Shown: positions 39,771-54,190 of the stretch, one piece after another
Position numbering within the stretch: position 1 is the stretch's first letter
Layout: each line of letters opens with the position of its first letter
From: Crossaster papposus
Lineage: Eukaryota; Echinodermata; Asteroidea; Velatida; Solasteridae
Length of the DNA: 64,000 bases
Reading direction: 5' to 3'
NCBI GenBank assembly: GCA_037893245.1
Contig: JBAIAA010001524.1
Coordinates: 62,001 to 126,000 of the forward strand
Position numbers and translations under genes: made by a program
The notes under the pieces: generated by a model
The model's input: the letters and a program-made list of their open reading frames with translations, nothing else
Database searches by the model: none
Told to the model about the DNA's origin: nothing

Positions 39771-42608
39771 CATATGTCTTATGCACACTTCTTTCCCTTT
39801 AAATATTTCTTATGCACACTTCTTTCCCTTTACATATTTCTTATGCACACTTCTTTCCCTTTACATATTTCTTATGCACACTTCTTTCCCTTTACATATT
39901 TCTTATGCACACTTCTTTCCCTTTACATATTTCTTATGCACACTTCTTTCCCTTTACATATTTCTTATGCACACTTCTTTTCCTTTACATATTTCTTATG
40001 CACACTTCTTTCCCTTTACATATTTCTTATGCACACTTCTTTCCCTTTACATATTTCTTATGCACACTTCTTTCCCTTTACATATTTCTTATGCACACTT
40101 CTTTCCCTTTACATATTTCTTATGCACACTTCTTTCCCTTTACATATTTCTTATGCACACTTCTTTCCCTTTACATATTTAACTCGAGGGCTTGTTCCCA
40201 CATCATGTGTTTATTTCTTATGCACACTTCTTTCCCTTTACATATTTCTTATGCACACTTCTTTCCCTTTACATATTTCTTATGCACACTTCTTTCCCTT
40301 TACATATTTCTTATGCACACTTCTTTCCCTTTACATATTTCTTATGCACACTTCTTTCCCTTTACATGTTTCTTATGCACACTTCTTTTCCTTTACATAT
40401 TTCTTATGCACACTTCTTTCCCTTTACATATTTCTTATGCACACTTCTTTCCCTTTACATATTTCTTATGCACACTTCTTTCCCTTTACATATTTCTTAT
40501 GCACACTTCTTTCCCTTTACATATTTCTTATGCACACTTCTTTCCCTTTACATATTTCTTATGCACACTTCTTTCCCTTTACATATTTCTTATGCACACT
40601 TCTTTCCCTTTACATATTTCTTATGCACACTTCTTTCCCTTTACATATTTCTTATGCACACTTCTTTCCCTTTACATATTTCTTATGCACACTTCTTTCC
40701 CTTTACATATTTCTTATGCACACTTCTTTCCCTTTACATATTTCTTATGCACACTTCTTTCCCTTTACATATTTCTTATGCACACGTCTTTCCCTTCACA
40801 TATTTCTTATGCACACTTTCTTCCCTTTACATATTTCTTATGCACACTTCTTTCCCTTTACATATTTCTTATGCACACTTCTTTCCCTTTACATATTTCT
40901 TATGCACACTTCTTTCCCTTTACACATTTTTTATGCACACTTCTTTCCCTTTACATATTTCTTATGCACACTTCTTTCCCTTTACATATTTCTTATGCAC
41001 ACTTCTTTCCCTTTACATATTTCTTATGCACACTTCTTTCCCTTTACATATTTCTTATGCACACTTCTTTCCCTTTACATATTTCTTATGCACACTTCTT
41101 TCCCTTTACATATGTCTTATGCACACTTCTTTCCCTTTAAATATTTCTTATGCACACTTCTTTCCCTTCACATATTTCTTATGCACACTTTCTTCCCTTT
41201 ACATATTTCTTATGCACACTTCTTTCCCTTTACATATTTCTTATGCACACTTCTTTCCCTTTACATATTTCTTATGCACACTTCTTTCCCTTTACATATT
41301 TCTTATGCACACTTCTTTCCCTTTACATATTTCTTATGCACACTTCTTTCCCTTTACATATGTCTTATGCACACTTCTTTCCCTTTAAATATTTCTTATG
41401 CACACTTCTTTCCCTTTACATATTTCTTATGCACACTTCTTTCCCTTTACATATTTCTTATGCACACTTCTTTCCCTTTACATATTTAACTCGAGGGCTT
41501 GTTCCCACATCATGTGTTTATTTCTTATGCACACTTCTTTCCCTTTACATATTTCTTATGCACACTTCTTTCCCTTTACATATTTCTTATGCACACTTCT
41601 TTCCCTTTACATATTTCTTATGCACACTTCTTTCCCTTTACATATTTCTTATGCACACTTCTTTCCCTTTACATATTTCTTATGCACACTTCTTTCCCTT
41701 TACATATTTCTTATGCACACTTCTTTCCCTTTACATATTTCTTATGCACACGTCTTTCCCTTCACATATTTCTTATGCACACTTTCTTCCCTTTACATAT
41801 TTCTTATGCACACTTCTTTCCCTTTACATATTTCTTATGCACACTTCTTTCCCTTTACATATTTCTTATGCACACTTCTTTCCCTTTACATATTTCTTAT
41901 GCACACTTCTTTCCCTTTACATATTTCTTATGCACACTTCTTTCCCTTTACATATGTCTTATGCACACTTCTTTCCCTTTAAATATTTCTTATGCACACT
42001 TCTTTCCCTTTACATATTTCTTATGCACACTTCTTTCCCTTTACATATTTCTTATGCACACTTCTTTCCCTTTACATATTTCTTATGCACACTTCTTTCC
42101 CTTTACATATTTCTTATGCACACTTCTTTCCCTTTACATATTTCTTATGCACACTTCTTTCCATTTACATATTTCTTATGCTCACTTCTTTCCCTTTACA
42201 TATTTCTTATGCACACTTCTTTCCCTTTACATATTTCTTATGCACACTTCTTTCCCTTTACATATTTATTATGCACACTTCTTTCCCTTTACATATTTAT
42301 TATGCACACTTCTTTCCCTTTACATATTTCTTATGCACACTTCTTTCCCTTTACATATTTATTATGCACACTTCTTTCCCTTTACATATTTCTTATGCAC
42401 ACTTCTTTCCCTTTACATATTTCTTATGCACACTTCTTTCCCTTTACATATTTCTTATGCACACTTCTTTCCCTTTACATATGTCTTATGCACACTTTTT
42501 TCCCTTTACATATTTCTTATGCACACTTCTTTCCCTTTACATATTTCTTATGCACACTTCTTTCCCTTTACATATTTCTTATGCACACTTCTTTCCCTTT
42601 ACATATTT

Positions 42609-42645
42609 CTTATGCACACTTCTTTCCCACATCATGTGTTTATTT
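42609..42645 (+). repeat. Chimeric unit-spacer element, copy 1
   Basis: The first 20 bp are unit positions 1-20, ending CTTTCCC. The remaining 17 bp are spacer positions 20-36, starting ACATCATGTG. The two parents share TTCCC at the join. It lacks the XhoI palindrome and GGGCTTG but keeps the CACATCATGTG dyad. It lies 130 bp (37 + 3 units) before the full B spacer at 42739. Confidence 0.92.
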
Positions 42646-44138
42646 CTTATGCACACTTCTTTTCCTTTACATATTTCTTATGCACACTTCTTTCCCTTTA
42701 CATATTTCTTATGCACACTTCTTTCCCTTTACATATTTAACTCGAGGGCTTGTTCCCACATCATGTGTTTATTTCTTATGCACACTTCTTTCCCTTTACA
42801 TATTTCTTATGCACACTTCTTTCCCTTTACATATTTCTTATGCACACTTCTTTCCCTTTACATATTTCTTATGCACACTTCTTTCCCTTTACATATTTCT
42901 TATGCACACTTCTTTCCCTTTACATATTTCTTATGCACACTTCTTTCCCTTTACATATTTCTTATGCACACTTCTTTCCCTTTACATATTTCTTATGCAC
43001 ACTTCTTTCCCTTTACATATTTCTTATGCACACTTCTTTCCCTTTACATATTTCTTATGCACACTTCTTTCCCTTTACATATTTCTTATGCACACTTCTT
43101 TCCCTTTACATATTTCTTATGCACACTTCTTTCCCTTTACATATTTCTTATGCACACTTCTTTCCCTTTACATATTTCTTATGCACACGTCTTTCCCTTC
43201 ACATATTTCTTATGCACACTTTCTTCCCTTTACATATTTCTTATGCACACTTCTTTCCCTTTACATATTTCTTATGCACACTTCTTTCCCTTTACATATT
43301 TCTTATGCACACTTCTTTCCCTTTACATATTTCTTATGCACACTTCTTTCCCTTTACATATTTCTTATGCACACTTCTTTCCCTTTACATATGTCTTATG
43401 CACACTTCTTTCCCTTTAAATATTTCTTATGCACACTTCTTTCCCTTTACATATTTCTTATGCACACTTCTTTCCCTTTACATATTTCTTATGCACACTT
43501 CTTTCCCTTTACATATTTCTTATGCACACTTCTTTCCCTTTACATATTTCTTATGCACACTTCTTTCCCTTTACATATTTCTTATGCACACTTCTTTCCA
43601 TTTACATATTTCTTATGCTCACTTCTTTCCCTTTACATATTTCTTATGCACACTTCTTTCCCTTTACATATTTCTTATGCACACTTCTTTCCCTTTACAT
43701 ATTTATTATGCACACTTCTTTCCCTTTACATATTTATTATGCACACTTCTTTCCCTTTACATATTTCTTATGCACACTTCTTTCCCTTTACATATTTATT
43801 ATGCACACTTCTTTCCCTTTACATATTTCTTATGCACACTTCTTTCCCTTTACATATTTCTTATGCACACTTCTTTCCCTTTACATATTTCTTATGCACA
43901 CTTCTTTCCCTTTACATATTTCTTATGCACACTTCTTTCCCTTTACATATTTATTATGCACACTTCTTTCCCTTTACATATTTCTTATGCACACTTCTTT
44001 CCCTTTACATATGTCTTATGCACACTTTTTTCCCTTTACATATTTCTTATGCACACTTCTTTCCCTTTACATATTTCTTATGCACACTTCTTTCCCTTTA
44101 CATATTTCTTATGCACACTTCTTTCCCTTTACATATTT

Positions 44139-44175
44139 CTTATGCACACTTCTTTCCCACATCATGTGTTTATTT
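44139..44175 (+). repeat. Chimeric unit-spacer element, copy 2
   Basis: The join at TTCCC is identical to that at 42609, and this copy is again 130 bp before a full B spacer (44269). It is preceded by the same ATATGTC unit with CACTTTTTTCCC about 125 bp upstream. Confidence 0.92.
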
Positions 44176-46820
44176 CTTATGCACACTTCTTTTCCTTTAC
44201 ATATTTCTTATGCACACTTCTTTCCCTTTACATATTTCTTATGCACACTTCTTTCCCTTTACATATTTAACTCGAGGGCTTGTTCCCACATCATGTGTTT
44301 ATTTCTTATGCACACTTCTTTCCCTTTACATATTTCTTATGCACACTTCTTTCCCTTTACATATTTCTTATGCACACTTCTTTCCCTTTACATATTTCTT
44401 ATGCACACTTCTTTCCCTTTACATATTTCTTATGCACACTTCTTTCCCTTTACATATTTCTTATGCACACTTCTTTCCCTTTACATATTTCTTATGCACA
44501 CTTCTTTCCCTTTACATATTTCTTATGCACACGTCTTTCCCTTCACATATTTCTTATGCACACTTTCTTCCCTTTACATATTTCTTATGCACACTTCTTT
44601 CCCTTTACATATTTCTTATGCACACTTCTTTCCCTTTACATATTTCTTATGCACACTTCTTTCCCTTTACACATTTCTTATGCACACTTCTTTCCCTTTA
44701 CATATTTCTTATGCACACTTCTTTCCCTTTACATATTTCTTATGCACACTTCTTTCCCTTTACATATTTCTTATGCACACTTCTTTCCCTTTACATATTT
44801 CTTATGCACACTTCTTTCCCTTTACATATTTCTTATGCACACTTCTTTCCCTTTACATATGTCTTATGCACACTTCTTTCCCTTTAAATATTTCTTATGC
44901 ACACTTCTTTCCCTTTACATATTTCTTATGCACACTTCTTTCCCTTTACATATTTCTTATGCACACTTCTTTCCCTTTACATATTTCTTATGCACACTTC
45001 TTTCCCTTTACATATTTCTTATGCACACTTCTTTCCCTTTACATATTTCTTATGCACACTTCTTTTCCTTTACATATTTCTTATGCACACTTCTTTCCCT
45101 TTACATATTTCTTATGCACACTTCTTTCCCTTTACATATTTCTTATGCACACTTCTTTCCCTTTACATATTTCTTATGCACACTTCTTTCCCTTTACATA
45201 TTTCTTATGCACACTTCTTTCCCTTTACATATTTCTTATGCACACTTCTTTCCCTTTACATATTTAACTCGAGGGCTTGTTCCCACATCATGTGTTTATT
45301 TCTTATGCACACTTCTTTCCCTTTACATATTTCTTATGCACACTTCTTTCCCTTTACATATTTCTTATGCACACTTCTTTCCCTTTACATATTTCTTATG
45401 CACACTTCTTTCCCTTTACATATTTCTTATGCACACTTCTTTCCCTTTACATGTTTCTTATGCACACTTCTTTTCCTTTACATATTTCTTATGCACACTT
45501 CTTTCCCTTTACATATTTCTTATGCACACTTCTTTCCCTTTACATATTTCTTATGCACACTTCTTTCCCTTTACATATTTCTTATGCACACTTCTTTCCC
45601 TTTACATATTTCTTATGCACACTTCTTTCCCTTTACATATTTCTTATGCACACTTCTTTCCCTTTACATATTTCTTATGCACACTTCTTTCCCTTTACAT
45701 ATTTCTTATGCACACTTCTTTCCCTTTACATATTTCTTATGCACACTTCTTTCCCTTTACATATTTCTTATGCACACTTCTTTCCCTTTACATATTTCTT
45801 ATGCACACTTCTTTCCCTTTACATATTTCTTATGCACACTTCTTTCCCTTTACATATTTCTTATGCACACGTCTTTCCCTTCACATATTTCTTATGCACA
45901 CTTTCTTCCCTTTACATATTTCTTATGCACACTTCTTTCCCTTTACATATTTCTTATGCACACTTCTTTCCCTTTACATATTTCTTATGCACACTTCTTT
46001 CCCTTTACATATTTCTTATGCACACTTCTTTCCCTTTACATATTTCTTATGCACACTTCTTTCCCTTTACATATGTCTTATGCACACTTCTTTCCCTTTA
46101 AATATTTCTTATGCACACTTCTTTCCCTTTACATATTTCTTATGCACACTTCTTTCCCTTTACATATTTCTTATGCACACTTCTTTCCCTTTACATATTT
46201 CTTATGCACACTTCTTTCCCTTTACATATTTCTTATGCACACTTCTTTCCCTTTACATATTTCTTATGCACACTTCTTTCCATTTACATATTTCTTATGC
46301 TCACTTCTTTCCCTTTACATATTTCTTATGCACACTTCTTTCCCTTTACATATTTCTTATGCACACTTCTTTCCCTTTACATATTTATTATGCACACTTC
46401 TTTCCCTTTACATATTTATTATGCACACTTCTTTCCCTTTACATATTTCTTATGCACACTTCTTTCCCTTTACATATTTATTATGCACACTTCTTTCCCT
46501 TTACATATTTCTTATGCACACTTCTTTCCCTTTACATATTTCTTATGCACACTTCTTTCCCTTTACATATTTCTTATGCACACTTCTTTCCCTTTACATA
46601 TTTCTTATGCACACTTCTTTCCCTTTACATATTTATTATGCACACTTCTTTCCCTTTACATATTTCTTATGCACACTTCTTTCCCTTTACATATGTCTTA
46701 TGCACACTTTTTTCCCTTTACATATTTCTTATGCACACTTCTTTCCCTTTACATATTTCTTATGCACACTTCTTTCCCTTTACATATTTCTTATGCACAC
46801 TTCTTTCCCTTTACATATTT

Positions 46821-46857
46821 CTTATGCACACTTCTTTCCCACATCATGTGTTTATTT
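46821..46857 (+). repeat. Chimeric unit-spacer element, copy 3
   Basis: The join is identical, 130 bp before the B spacer at 46951, with the same upstream ATATGTC/CACTTTTTTCCC unit near 46694 and the same CTTTTCCTTTAC unit just downstream. Confidence 0.92.
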
Positions 46858-47885
46858 CTTATGCACACTTCTTTTCCTTTACATATTTCTTATGCACACT
46901 TCTTTCCCTTTACATATTTCTTATGCACACTTCTTTCCCTTTACATATTTAACTCGAGGGCTTGTTCCCACATCATGTGTTTATTTCTTATGCACACTTC
47001 TTTCCCTTTACATATTTCTTATGCACACTTCTTTCCCTTTACATATTTCTTATGCACACTTCTTTCCCTTTACATATTTCTTATGCACACTTCTTTCCCT
47101 TTACATATTTCTTATGCACACTTCTTTCCCTTTACATATGTCTTATGCACACTTCTTTCCCTTTAAATATTTCTTATGCACACTTCTTTCCCTTTACATA
47201 TTTCTTATGCACACTTCTTTCCCTTTACATATTTCTTATGCACACTTCTTTCCCTTTACATATTTCTTATGCACACTTCTTTCCCTTTACATATTTCTTA
47301 TGCACACTTCTTTCCCTTTACATATTTCTTATGCACACTTCTTTCCATTTACATATTTCTTATGCTCACTTCTTTCCCTTTACATATTTCTTATGCACAC
47401 TTCTTTCCCTTTACATATTTCTTATGCACACTTCTTTCCCTTTACATATTTATTATGCACACTTCTTTCCCTTTACATATTTATTATGCACACTTCTTTC
47501 CCTTTACATATTTCTTATGCACACTTCTTTCCCTTTACATATTTATTATGCACACTTCTTTCCCTTTACATATTTCTTATGCACACTTCTTTCCCTTTAC
47601 ATATTTCTTATGCACACTTCTTTCCCTTTACATATTTCTTATGCACACTTCTTTCCCTTTACATATTTCTTATGCACACTTCTTTCCCTTTACATATTTA
47701 TTATGCACACTTCTTTCCCTTTACATATTTCTTATGCACACTTCTTTCCCTTTACATATGTCTTATGCACACTTTTTTCCCTTTACATATTTCTTATGCA
47801 CACTTCTTTCCCTTTACATATTTCTTATGCACACTTCTTTCCCTTTACATATTTCTTATGCACACTTCTTTCCCTTTACATATTT

Positions 47886-47922
47886 CTTATGCACACTTCT
47901 TTCCCACATCATGTGTTTATTT
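47886..47922 (+). repeat. Chimeric unit-spacer element, copy 4
   Basis: The join is identical, 130 bp before the B spacer at 48016. The recurring upstream and downstream marker units show that all four copies spread as part of a larger segment rather than arising four times. Confidence 0.92.
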
Positions 47923-48051
47923 CTTATGCACACTTCTTTTCCTTTACATATTTCTTATGCACACTTCTTTCCCTTTACATATTTCTTATGCACACTTCTT
48001 TCCCTTTACATATTTAACTCGAGGGCTTGTTCCCACATCATGTGTTTATTT

Positions 48052-50659
48052 CTTATGCACACTTCTTTCCCTTTACATATTTCTTATGCACACTTCTTTC
48101 CCTTTACATATTTCTTATGCACACTTCTTTCCCTTTACATATTTCTTATGCACACTTCTTTCCCTTTACATATTTCTTATGCACACTTCTTTCCCTTTAC
48201 ATATTTCTTATGCACACTTCTTTCCCTTTACATATTTCTTATGCACACTTCTTTCCCTTTACATATTTCTTATGCACACTTCTTTCCCTTTACATATTTC
48301 TTATGCACACTTCTTTCCCTTTACATATTTCTTATGCACACTTCTTTCCCTTTACATATTTCTTATGCACACTTCTTTCCCTTTACATATTTCTTATGCA
48401 CACTTCTTTCCCTTTACATATTTATTATGCACACTTCTTTCCCTTTACATATTTATTATGCACACTTCTTTCCCTTTACATATTTCTTATGCACACTTCT
48501 TTCCCTTTACATATTTCTTATGCACACTTCTTTCCCTTTACATATTTCTTATGCACACTTCTTTCCCTTTACATATTTCTTATGCACACTTCTTTCCCTT
48601 TACATATTTCTTATGCACACTTCTTTCCCTTTACATATTTCTTATGCACACTTCTTTCCCTTTACATATTTCTTATGCACACTTCTTTCCCTTTACATAT
48701 TTCTTATGCACACTTCTTTCCCTTTACATATTTCTTATGCACACTTCTTTCCCTTTACATATTTCTTATGCACACTTCTGTCCCTTTACATATTTCTTAT
48801 GCACACTTCTTTCCCTTTACATATTTCTTATGCACACTTCTTTCCCTTTACATATTTCTTATGCACACTTCTTTCCCTTTACATATTTCTTATGCACACT
48901 TCTTTCCCTTTACATAGTTCTTATGCACACTCCTTTCCCTTTACATATTTCTGATGCACACTTCTTTCCCTTTACATATTTCTTATGCACACTTCTTTCC
49001 CTTTACATATTTCTTATGCACACTTCTTTCCCTTTACATATTTCTTATGCACACTTCTTTCCCTTTACATATTTCTTATGCACATTTCTTTCCCTTTACA
49101 TATTTCTTATGCACACTTCTTTCCCTTTACATATTTCTTATGCACACTTCTTTCCCTTTACATATTTCTTATGCACACTTCTTTCTCTTTACATATTTCT
49201 TATGCACACTTCTTTCCTTTTACATATTTCTTATGCACACTTCTTTCCCTTTACATATTTCGTATGCACACTTCTTTCCCTTTACATATTTCTTATGCAC
49301 ACTTCTTTACCTTTACATATTTCTTATGCACACTTCTTTCCCTTTACATATTTCTTATGCACAATTCTTTCCCTTTACATATTTCTTATGCACACTTCTT
49401 TCCCTTTACATATTTCTTATGCACACTTCTTTCCCTTTACATATTTCTTATGCACACTTCTTTCCCTTTACATATTTCTTATGCACACTTCTTTCCCTTT
49501 ACATATTTCTTATGCACACTTCTTTCCCTTTACATATTTCTTATGCACACTTCTTTCCCTTTACATATTTCTTATGCACACTTCTTTCCCTTTACATATT
49601 TCTTATGCACACTTCTTTCCCTTTACATATTTCTTATGCACACTTCTTTCCCTTTACATATTTCTTATGCACACTTCTTTCCCTTTACATATTTCTTATG
49701 CACACTTCTTTCCCTTTACATATTTCTTATGCACACTTCTTTCCCTTTACATATTTCTTATACACACTTCTTTCCCTTTACATATTTCTTATGCACACTT
49801 CTTTCCCTTTACATATTTCTTATGCACACTTCTTTCCCTTTACATATTTCTTATGCACACTTCTTTCCCTTTACATATTTCTTATGCACACTTCTTTCCC
49901 TTTACATATGTCTTATGCACACTTCTTTCCCTTTACATATTTCTTATGCACACTTCTTTCCCTTTATTATTTCTTATGCACACTTCTTTCCCTTTACATA
50001 TTTAACTCGAGGGCTTGTCCCGACATCATGTGTTTATTTCTTATGCACACTTCTTTCCCTTTACATATTTCTTATGCACACTTCTTTCCCTTTACATATT
50101 TCTTATGCACACTTATTTCCCTTTACATATTTCTTATGCACACTTCTTTCCCTTTACATATTTCTTATGCACACTTCTTTCCCTTTACATATTTCTTATG
50201 CACACTTCTTTCCCTTTACATATTTCTTATGCACACTTCTTTCCCTTTACATATTTCTTATGCACACTTCTTTCCCTTTACATATTTCTTATGCACACTT
50301 CTTTCCCTTTACATATTTCTTATGCACACTTCTTTCCCTTTACATATTTCTTATGCACACTTCTTTCCCTTTACATATTTCTTATGCACACTTCTTTCCC
50401 TTTACATATTTCTTATGCACACTTCTTTCCCTTTACATATTTCGTATGCACACTTCTTTCCCTTTATTATTTCGTATGCACACTTCTTTCCCTTTACATA
50501 TTTCTTATGCACACTTCTTTCCCTTTACATATTTCGTATGCACACTTCTTTCCCTTTACATATTTCGTATGCACACTTCTTTCCCTTTACATATTTCTTA
50601 TGCACACTTCTTTCCCCTTTACATATTTCTTATGCACACTTATTTCCCTTTACATATTT
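48052..50659 (+). repeat. Heterogeneous stretch with one type A spacer
   Basis: From the B spacer at 48016, 63 units (one of them 1 bp short) lead to the only type A spacer right of 36.5 kb, at 50004-50039; 20 units then lead to the first triplet cluster. Private variants are frequent near 48778-49320: CTTCTGTCCC, ACATAGTTC, CTGATGCAC, CACATTTC and TTTACCTTTAC. A TTATTATTT unit again lies one unit before the A spacer, the arrangement seen in the first 10 kb. Confidence 0.88.
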
Positions 50660-50891
50660 AACTCGAGGGCTTGTTCCCACATCATGTGTTTATTTCTTAT
50701 GCACACTTCTTTCCCTTTACATATTTAACTCGAGGGCTTGTTCCCACATCATGTGTTTATTTATTATGCACACTTCTTTCCCTTTACATATTTATTATGC
50801 ACACTTCTTTCCCTTTACATATTTCTTATGCACACTTCTTTCCCTTTACATATTTAACTCGAGGGCTTGTTCCCACATCATGTGTTTATTT
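50660..50891 (+). repeat. Three-spacer cluster, copy 1
   Basis: Type B spacers occupy 50660-50695, 50727-50762 and 50856-50891. They are separated by one unit and then three units, giving 67- and 129-bp steps. After the second and third spacers the first unit begins ATTATGC instead of CTTATGC. This 67/129 geometry recurs four more times downstream. Confidence 0.93.
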
Positions 50892-52225
50892 ATTATGCAC
50901 ACTTCTTTCCCTTTACATATTTCTTATGCACACTTCTTTCCCTTTACATATTTCTTATGCACACTTCTTTCCCTTTACATATTTCTTATGCACACTTCTT
51001 TCCCTTTACATATTTCTTATGCACACTTCTTTCCCTTTACATATTTCTTATGCACACTTCTTTCCCTTTACATATTTATTATGCACACTTCTTTCCCTTT
51101 ACATATTTATTATGCACACTTCTTTCCCTTTACATATTTCTTATGCACACTTCTTTCCCTTTACATATTTCTTATGCACACTTCTTTCCCTTTACATATT
51201 TCTTATGCACACTTCTTTCCCTTTACATATTTCGTATGCACACTTCTTTCCCTTTACATATTTCCTATGCACACTTCTTTCCCTTTACATATTTCTTATG
51301 CACACTTCTTTCCCTTTACATATTTCTTATGCACACTTCTTTCCCCTTTACATATTTCTTATGCACACTTATTTCCCTTTACATATTTCTTATGCACACT
51401 TATTTCCCTTTACATATTTCTTATGCACACTTCTTTCCCTTTACATATTTCTTATGCACACTTCTTTCCCTTTACATATTTCGTATGCACACTTCTTTCC
51501 CTTTACATATTTCTTATGCACACTTCTTTCCCTTTACATATTTCTTATGCACACTTCTTTCCCTTTACATATTTCTTATGCACACTTCTTTCCCCTTTAC
51601 ATATTTATTATGCACACTTCTTTCCCTTTACATATTTCTTATGCACACTTCTTTCCCTTTACATATTTCTTATGCACACTTTTTTCCCTTTACATATTTC
51701 TTATGCACACTTCTTTCCCTTTACATATTTCTTATGCACACTTCTTTCCCTTTACATATTTCTTATGCACACTTCTTTCCCTTTACATATTTCTTATGCA
51801 CACTTCTTTCCCTTTACATATTTCTTATGCACACTTCTTTCCCTTTACATATTTCTTATGCACACTTCTTTCCCTTTACATATTTCTTATGCACACTTCT
51901 TTTCCTTTACATATTTCTTATGCACACTGCTTTCCCTTTACATATTCCTTATGCACACTTCTTTCCCTTTACATATTTCTTATGCACACTTCTTTCCCTT
52001 TACATATTTCTTATGCACACTTCTTTCCCTTTACATATTTCTTATGCACACTTCTTTCCCTTTATTATTTCTTATGCACACTTCTTTCCCTTTACATATT
52101 TCTTATGCACACTTCTTTCCCTTTACATATTTCTTATGCACACTTCTTTCCCTTTACATATTTCTTATGCACACTTCTTTCCCTTTACATATTTCTTATG
52201 CACACTTCTTTCCCTTTACATATTT
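50892..52225 (+). repeat. 43-unit interval between spacer clusters
   Basis: Forty-three units with several variants: ATTATGC pairs near 51070-51110, two TTTCCCCTTT 1-bp insertions (near 51342 and 51590), CACTTATTT units, CATATTCCTT at 51941 and TTTATTATTT at 52061. The last two markers recur at similar distances before the next clusters. No gene or unique sequence is seen. Confidence 0.88.
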
Positions 52226-52457
52226 AACTCGAGGGCTTGTTCCCACATCATGTGTTTATTTCTTATGCACACTTCTTTCCCTTTACATATTTAACTCGAG
52301 GGCTTGTTCCCACATCATGTGTTTATTTATTATGCACACTTCTTTCCCTTTACATATTTATTATGCACACTTCTTTCCCTTTACATATTTCTTATGCACA
52401 CTTCTTTCCCTTTACATATTTAACTCGAGGGCTTGTTCCCACATCATGTGTTTATTT
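52226..52457 (+). repeat. Three-spacer cluster, copy 2
   Basis: Type B spacers start at 52226, 52293 and 52422 with the 67/129-bp steps. A TTTATTATTT unit lies 165 bp before the first spacer, and a CATATTCCTT junction lies about 285 bp before it. Confidence 0.93.
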
Positions 52458-53045
52458 ATTATGCACACTTCTTTCCCTTTACATATTTCTTATGCACACT
52501 TTTTTCCCTTTACATATTTCTTATGCACACTTCTTTCCCTTTACATATTTCTTATGCACACTTCTTTCCCTTTACATATTTCTTATGCACACTTCTTTCC
52601 CTTTACATATTTCTTATGCACACTTCTTTCCCTTTACATATTTCTTATGCACACTTCTTTCCCTTTACATATTTCTTATGCACACTTCTTTCCCTTTACA
52701 TATTTCTTATGCACACTTCTTTCCCTTTACATATTTCTTATGCACACTTCTTTCCCTTTACATATTCCTTATGCACACTTCTTTCCCTTTACATATTTCT
52801 TATGCACACTTCTTTCCCTTTACATATTTCTTATGCACACTTCTTTCCCTTTACATATTTCTTATGCACACTTCTTTCCCTTTATTATTTCTTATGCACA
52901 CTTCTTTCCCTTTACATATTTCTTATGCACACTTCTTTCCCTTTACATATTTCTTATGCACACTTCTTTCCCTTTACATATTTCTTATGCACACTTCTTT
53001 CCCTTTACATATTTCTTATGCACACTTCTTTCCCTTTACATATTT

Positions 53046-53277
53046 AACTCGAGGGCTTGTTCCCACATCATGTGTTTATTTCTTATGCACACTTCTTTCC
53101 CTTTACATATTTAACTCGAGGGCTTGTTCCCACATCATGTGTTTATTTATTATGCACACTTCTTTCCCTTTACATATTTCTTATGCACACTTCTTTCCCT
53201 TTACATATTTCTTATGCACACTTCTTTCCCTTTACATATTTAACTCGAGGGCTTGTTCCCACATCATGTGTTTATTT
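53046..53277 (+). repeat. Three-spacer cluster, copy 3
   Basis: Type B spacers start at 53046, 53113 and 53242, 820 bp after copy 2. The TTTATTATTT unit is again exactly 165 bp upstream. There are 19 units between the previous cluster and this one. Confidence 0.93.
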
Positions 53278-53958
53278 ATTATGCACACTTCTTTCCCTTT
53301 ACATATTTCTTATGCACACTTCTTTCCCTTTACATATTTCTTATGCACACTTCTTTCCCTTTACATATTTCTTATGCACACTTCTTTCCCTTTACATATT
53401 TCTTATGCACACTTATTTCCCTTTACATATTTCTTATGCACACTTCTTTCCCTTTACATATTTCTTATGCACACTTCTTTCCCTTTACATATTTCTTATG
53501 CACACTTCTTTCCCTTTACATATTTCTTATGCACACTTCTTTCCCTTTACATATTTCTTATGCACACTTCTTTCCCTTTACATATTTCTTATGCACACTT
53601 CTTTCCCTTTACATATTTCTTATGCACACTTCTTTCCCTTTACATATTTCTTATGCACACTTCTTTCCCTTTACATATTCCTTATGCACACTTCTTTCCC
53701 TTTACATATTTCTTATGCACACTTCTTTCCCTTTACATATTTCTTATGCACACTTCTTTCCCTTTACATATTTCTTATGCACACTTCTTTCCCTTTATTA
53801 TTTCTTATGCACACTTCTTTCCCTTTACATATTTCTTATGCACACTTCTTTCCCTTTACATATTTCTTATGCACACTTCTTTCCCTTTACATATTTCTTA
53901 TGCACACTTCTTTCCCTTTACATATTTCTTATGCACACTTCTTTCCCTTTACATATTT

Positions 53959-54190
53959 AACTCGAGGGCTTGTTCCCACATCATGTGTTTATTTCTTATG
54001 CACACTTCTTTCCCTTTACATATTTAACTCGAGGGCTTGTTCCCACATCATGTGTTTATTTATTATGCACACTTCTTTCCCTTTACATATTTCTTATGCA
54101 CACTTCTTTCCCTTTACATATTTCTTATGCACACTTCTTTCCCTTTACATATTTAACTCGAGGGCTTGTTCCCACATCATGTGTTTATTT
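53959..54190 (+). repeat. Three-spacer cluster, copy 4
   Basis: Type B spacers start at 53959, 54026 and 54155, 913 bp after copy 3, which is three units longer than the previous step. The TTTATTATTT unit is 165 bp upstream. Twenty-two units separate the clusters. Confidence 0.93.

Larger units (their letters stand above)
39771..48051 (+). repeat. ATATGTC/TTTAAAT higher-order repeat block
   Basis: B spacers start at 40181, 41488, 42739, 44269, 45266, 46951 and 48016, with 41, 38, 47, 31, 52 and 32 units between. Two adjacent variant units, ATATGTC then TTTAAATATTT, occur as a pair eight times (the TAA falls at 39800, 41138, 41386, 41980, 43417, 44885, 46099 and 47164). A second pair, CACTTC or CACGTC with CCCTTCACAT followed by CACTTTCTTCCC, occurs six times, near 40795, 41168, 41752, 43188, 44531 and 45869. 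Four chimeric spacer elements are also embedded. Copies share order but differ by whole units. Confidence 0.9.
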
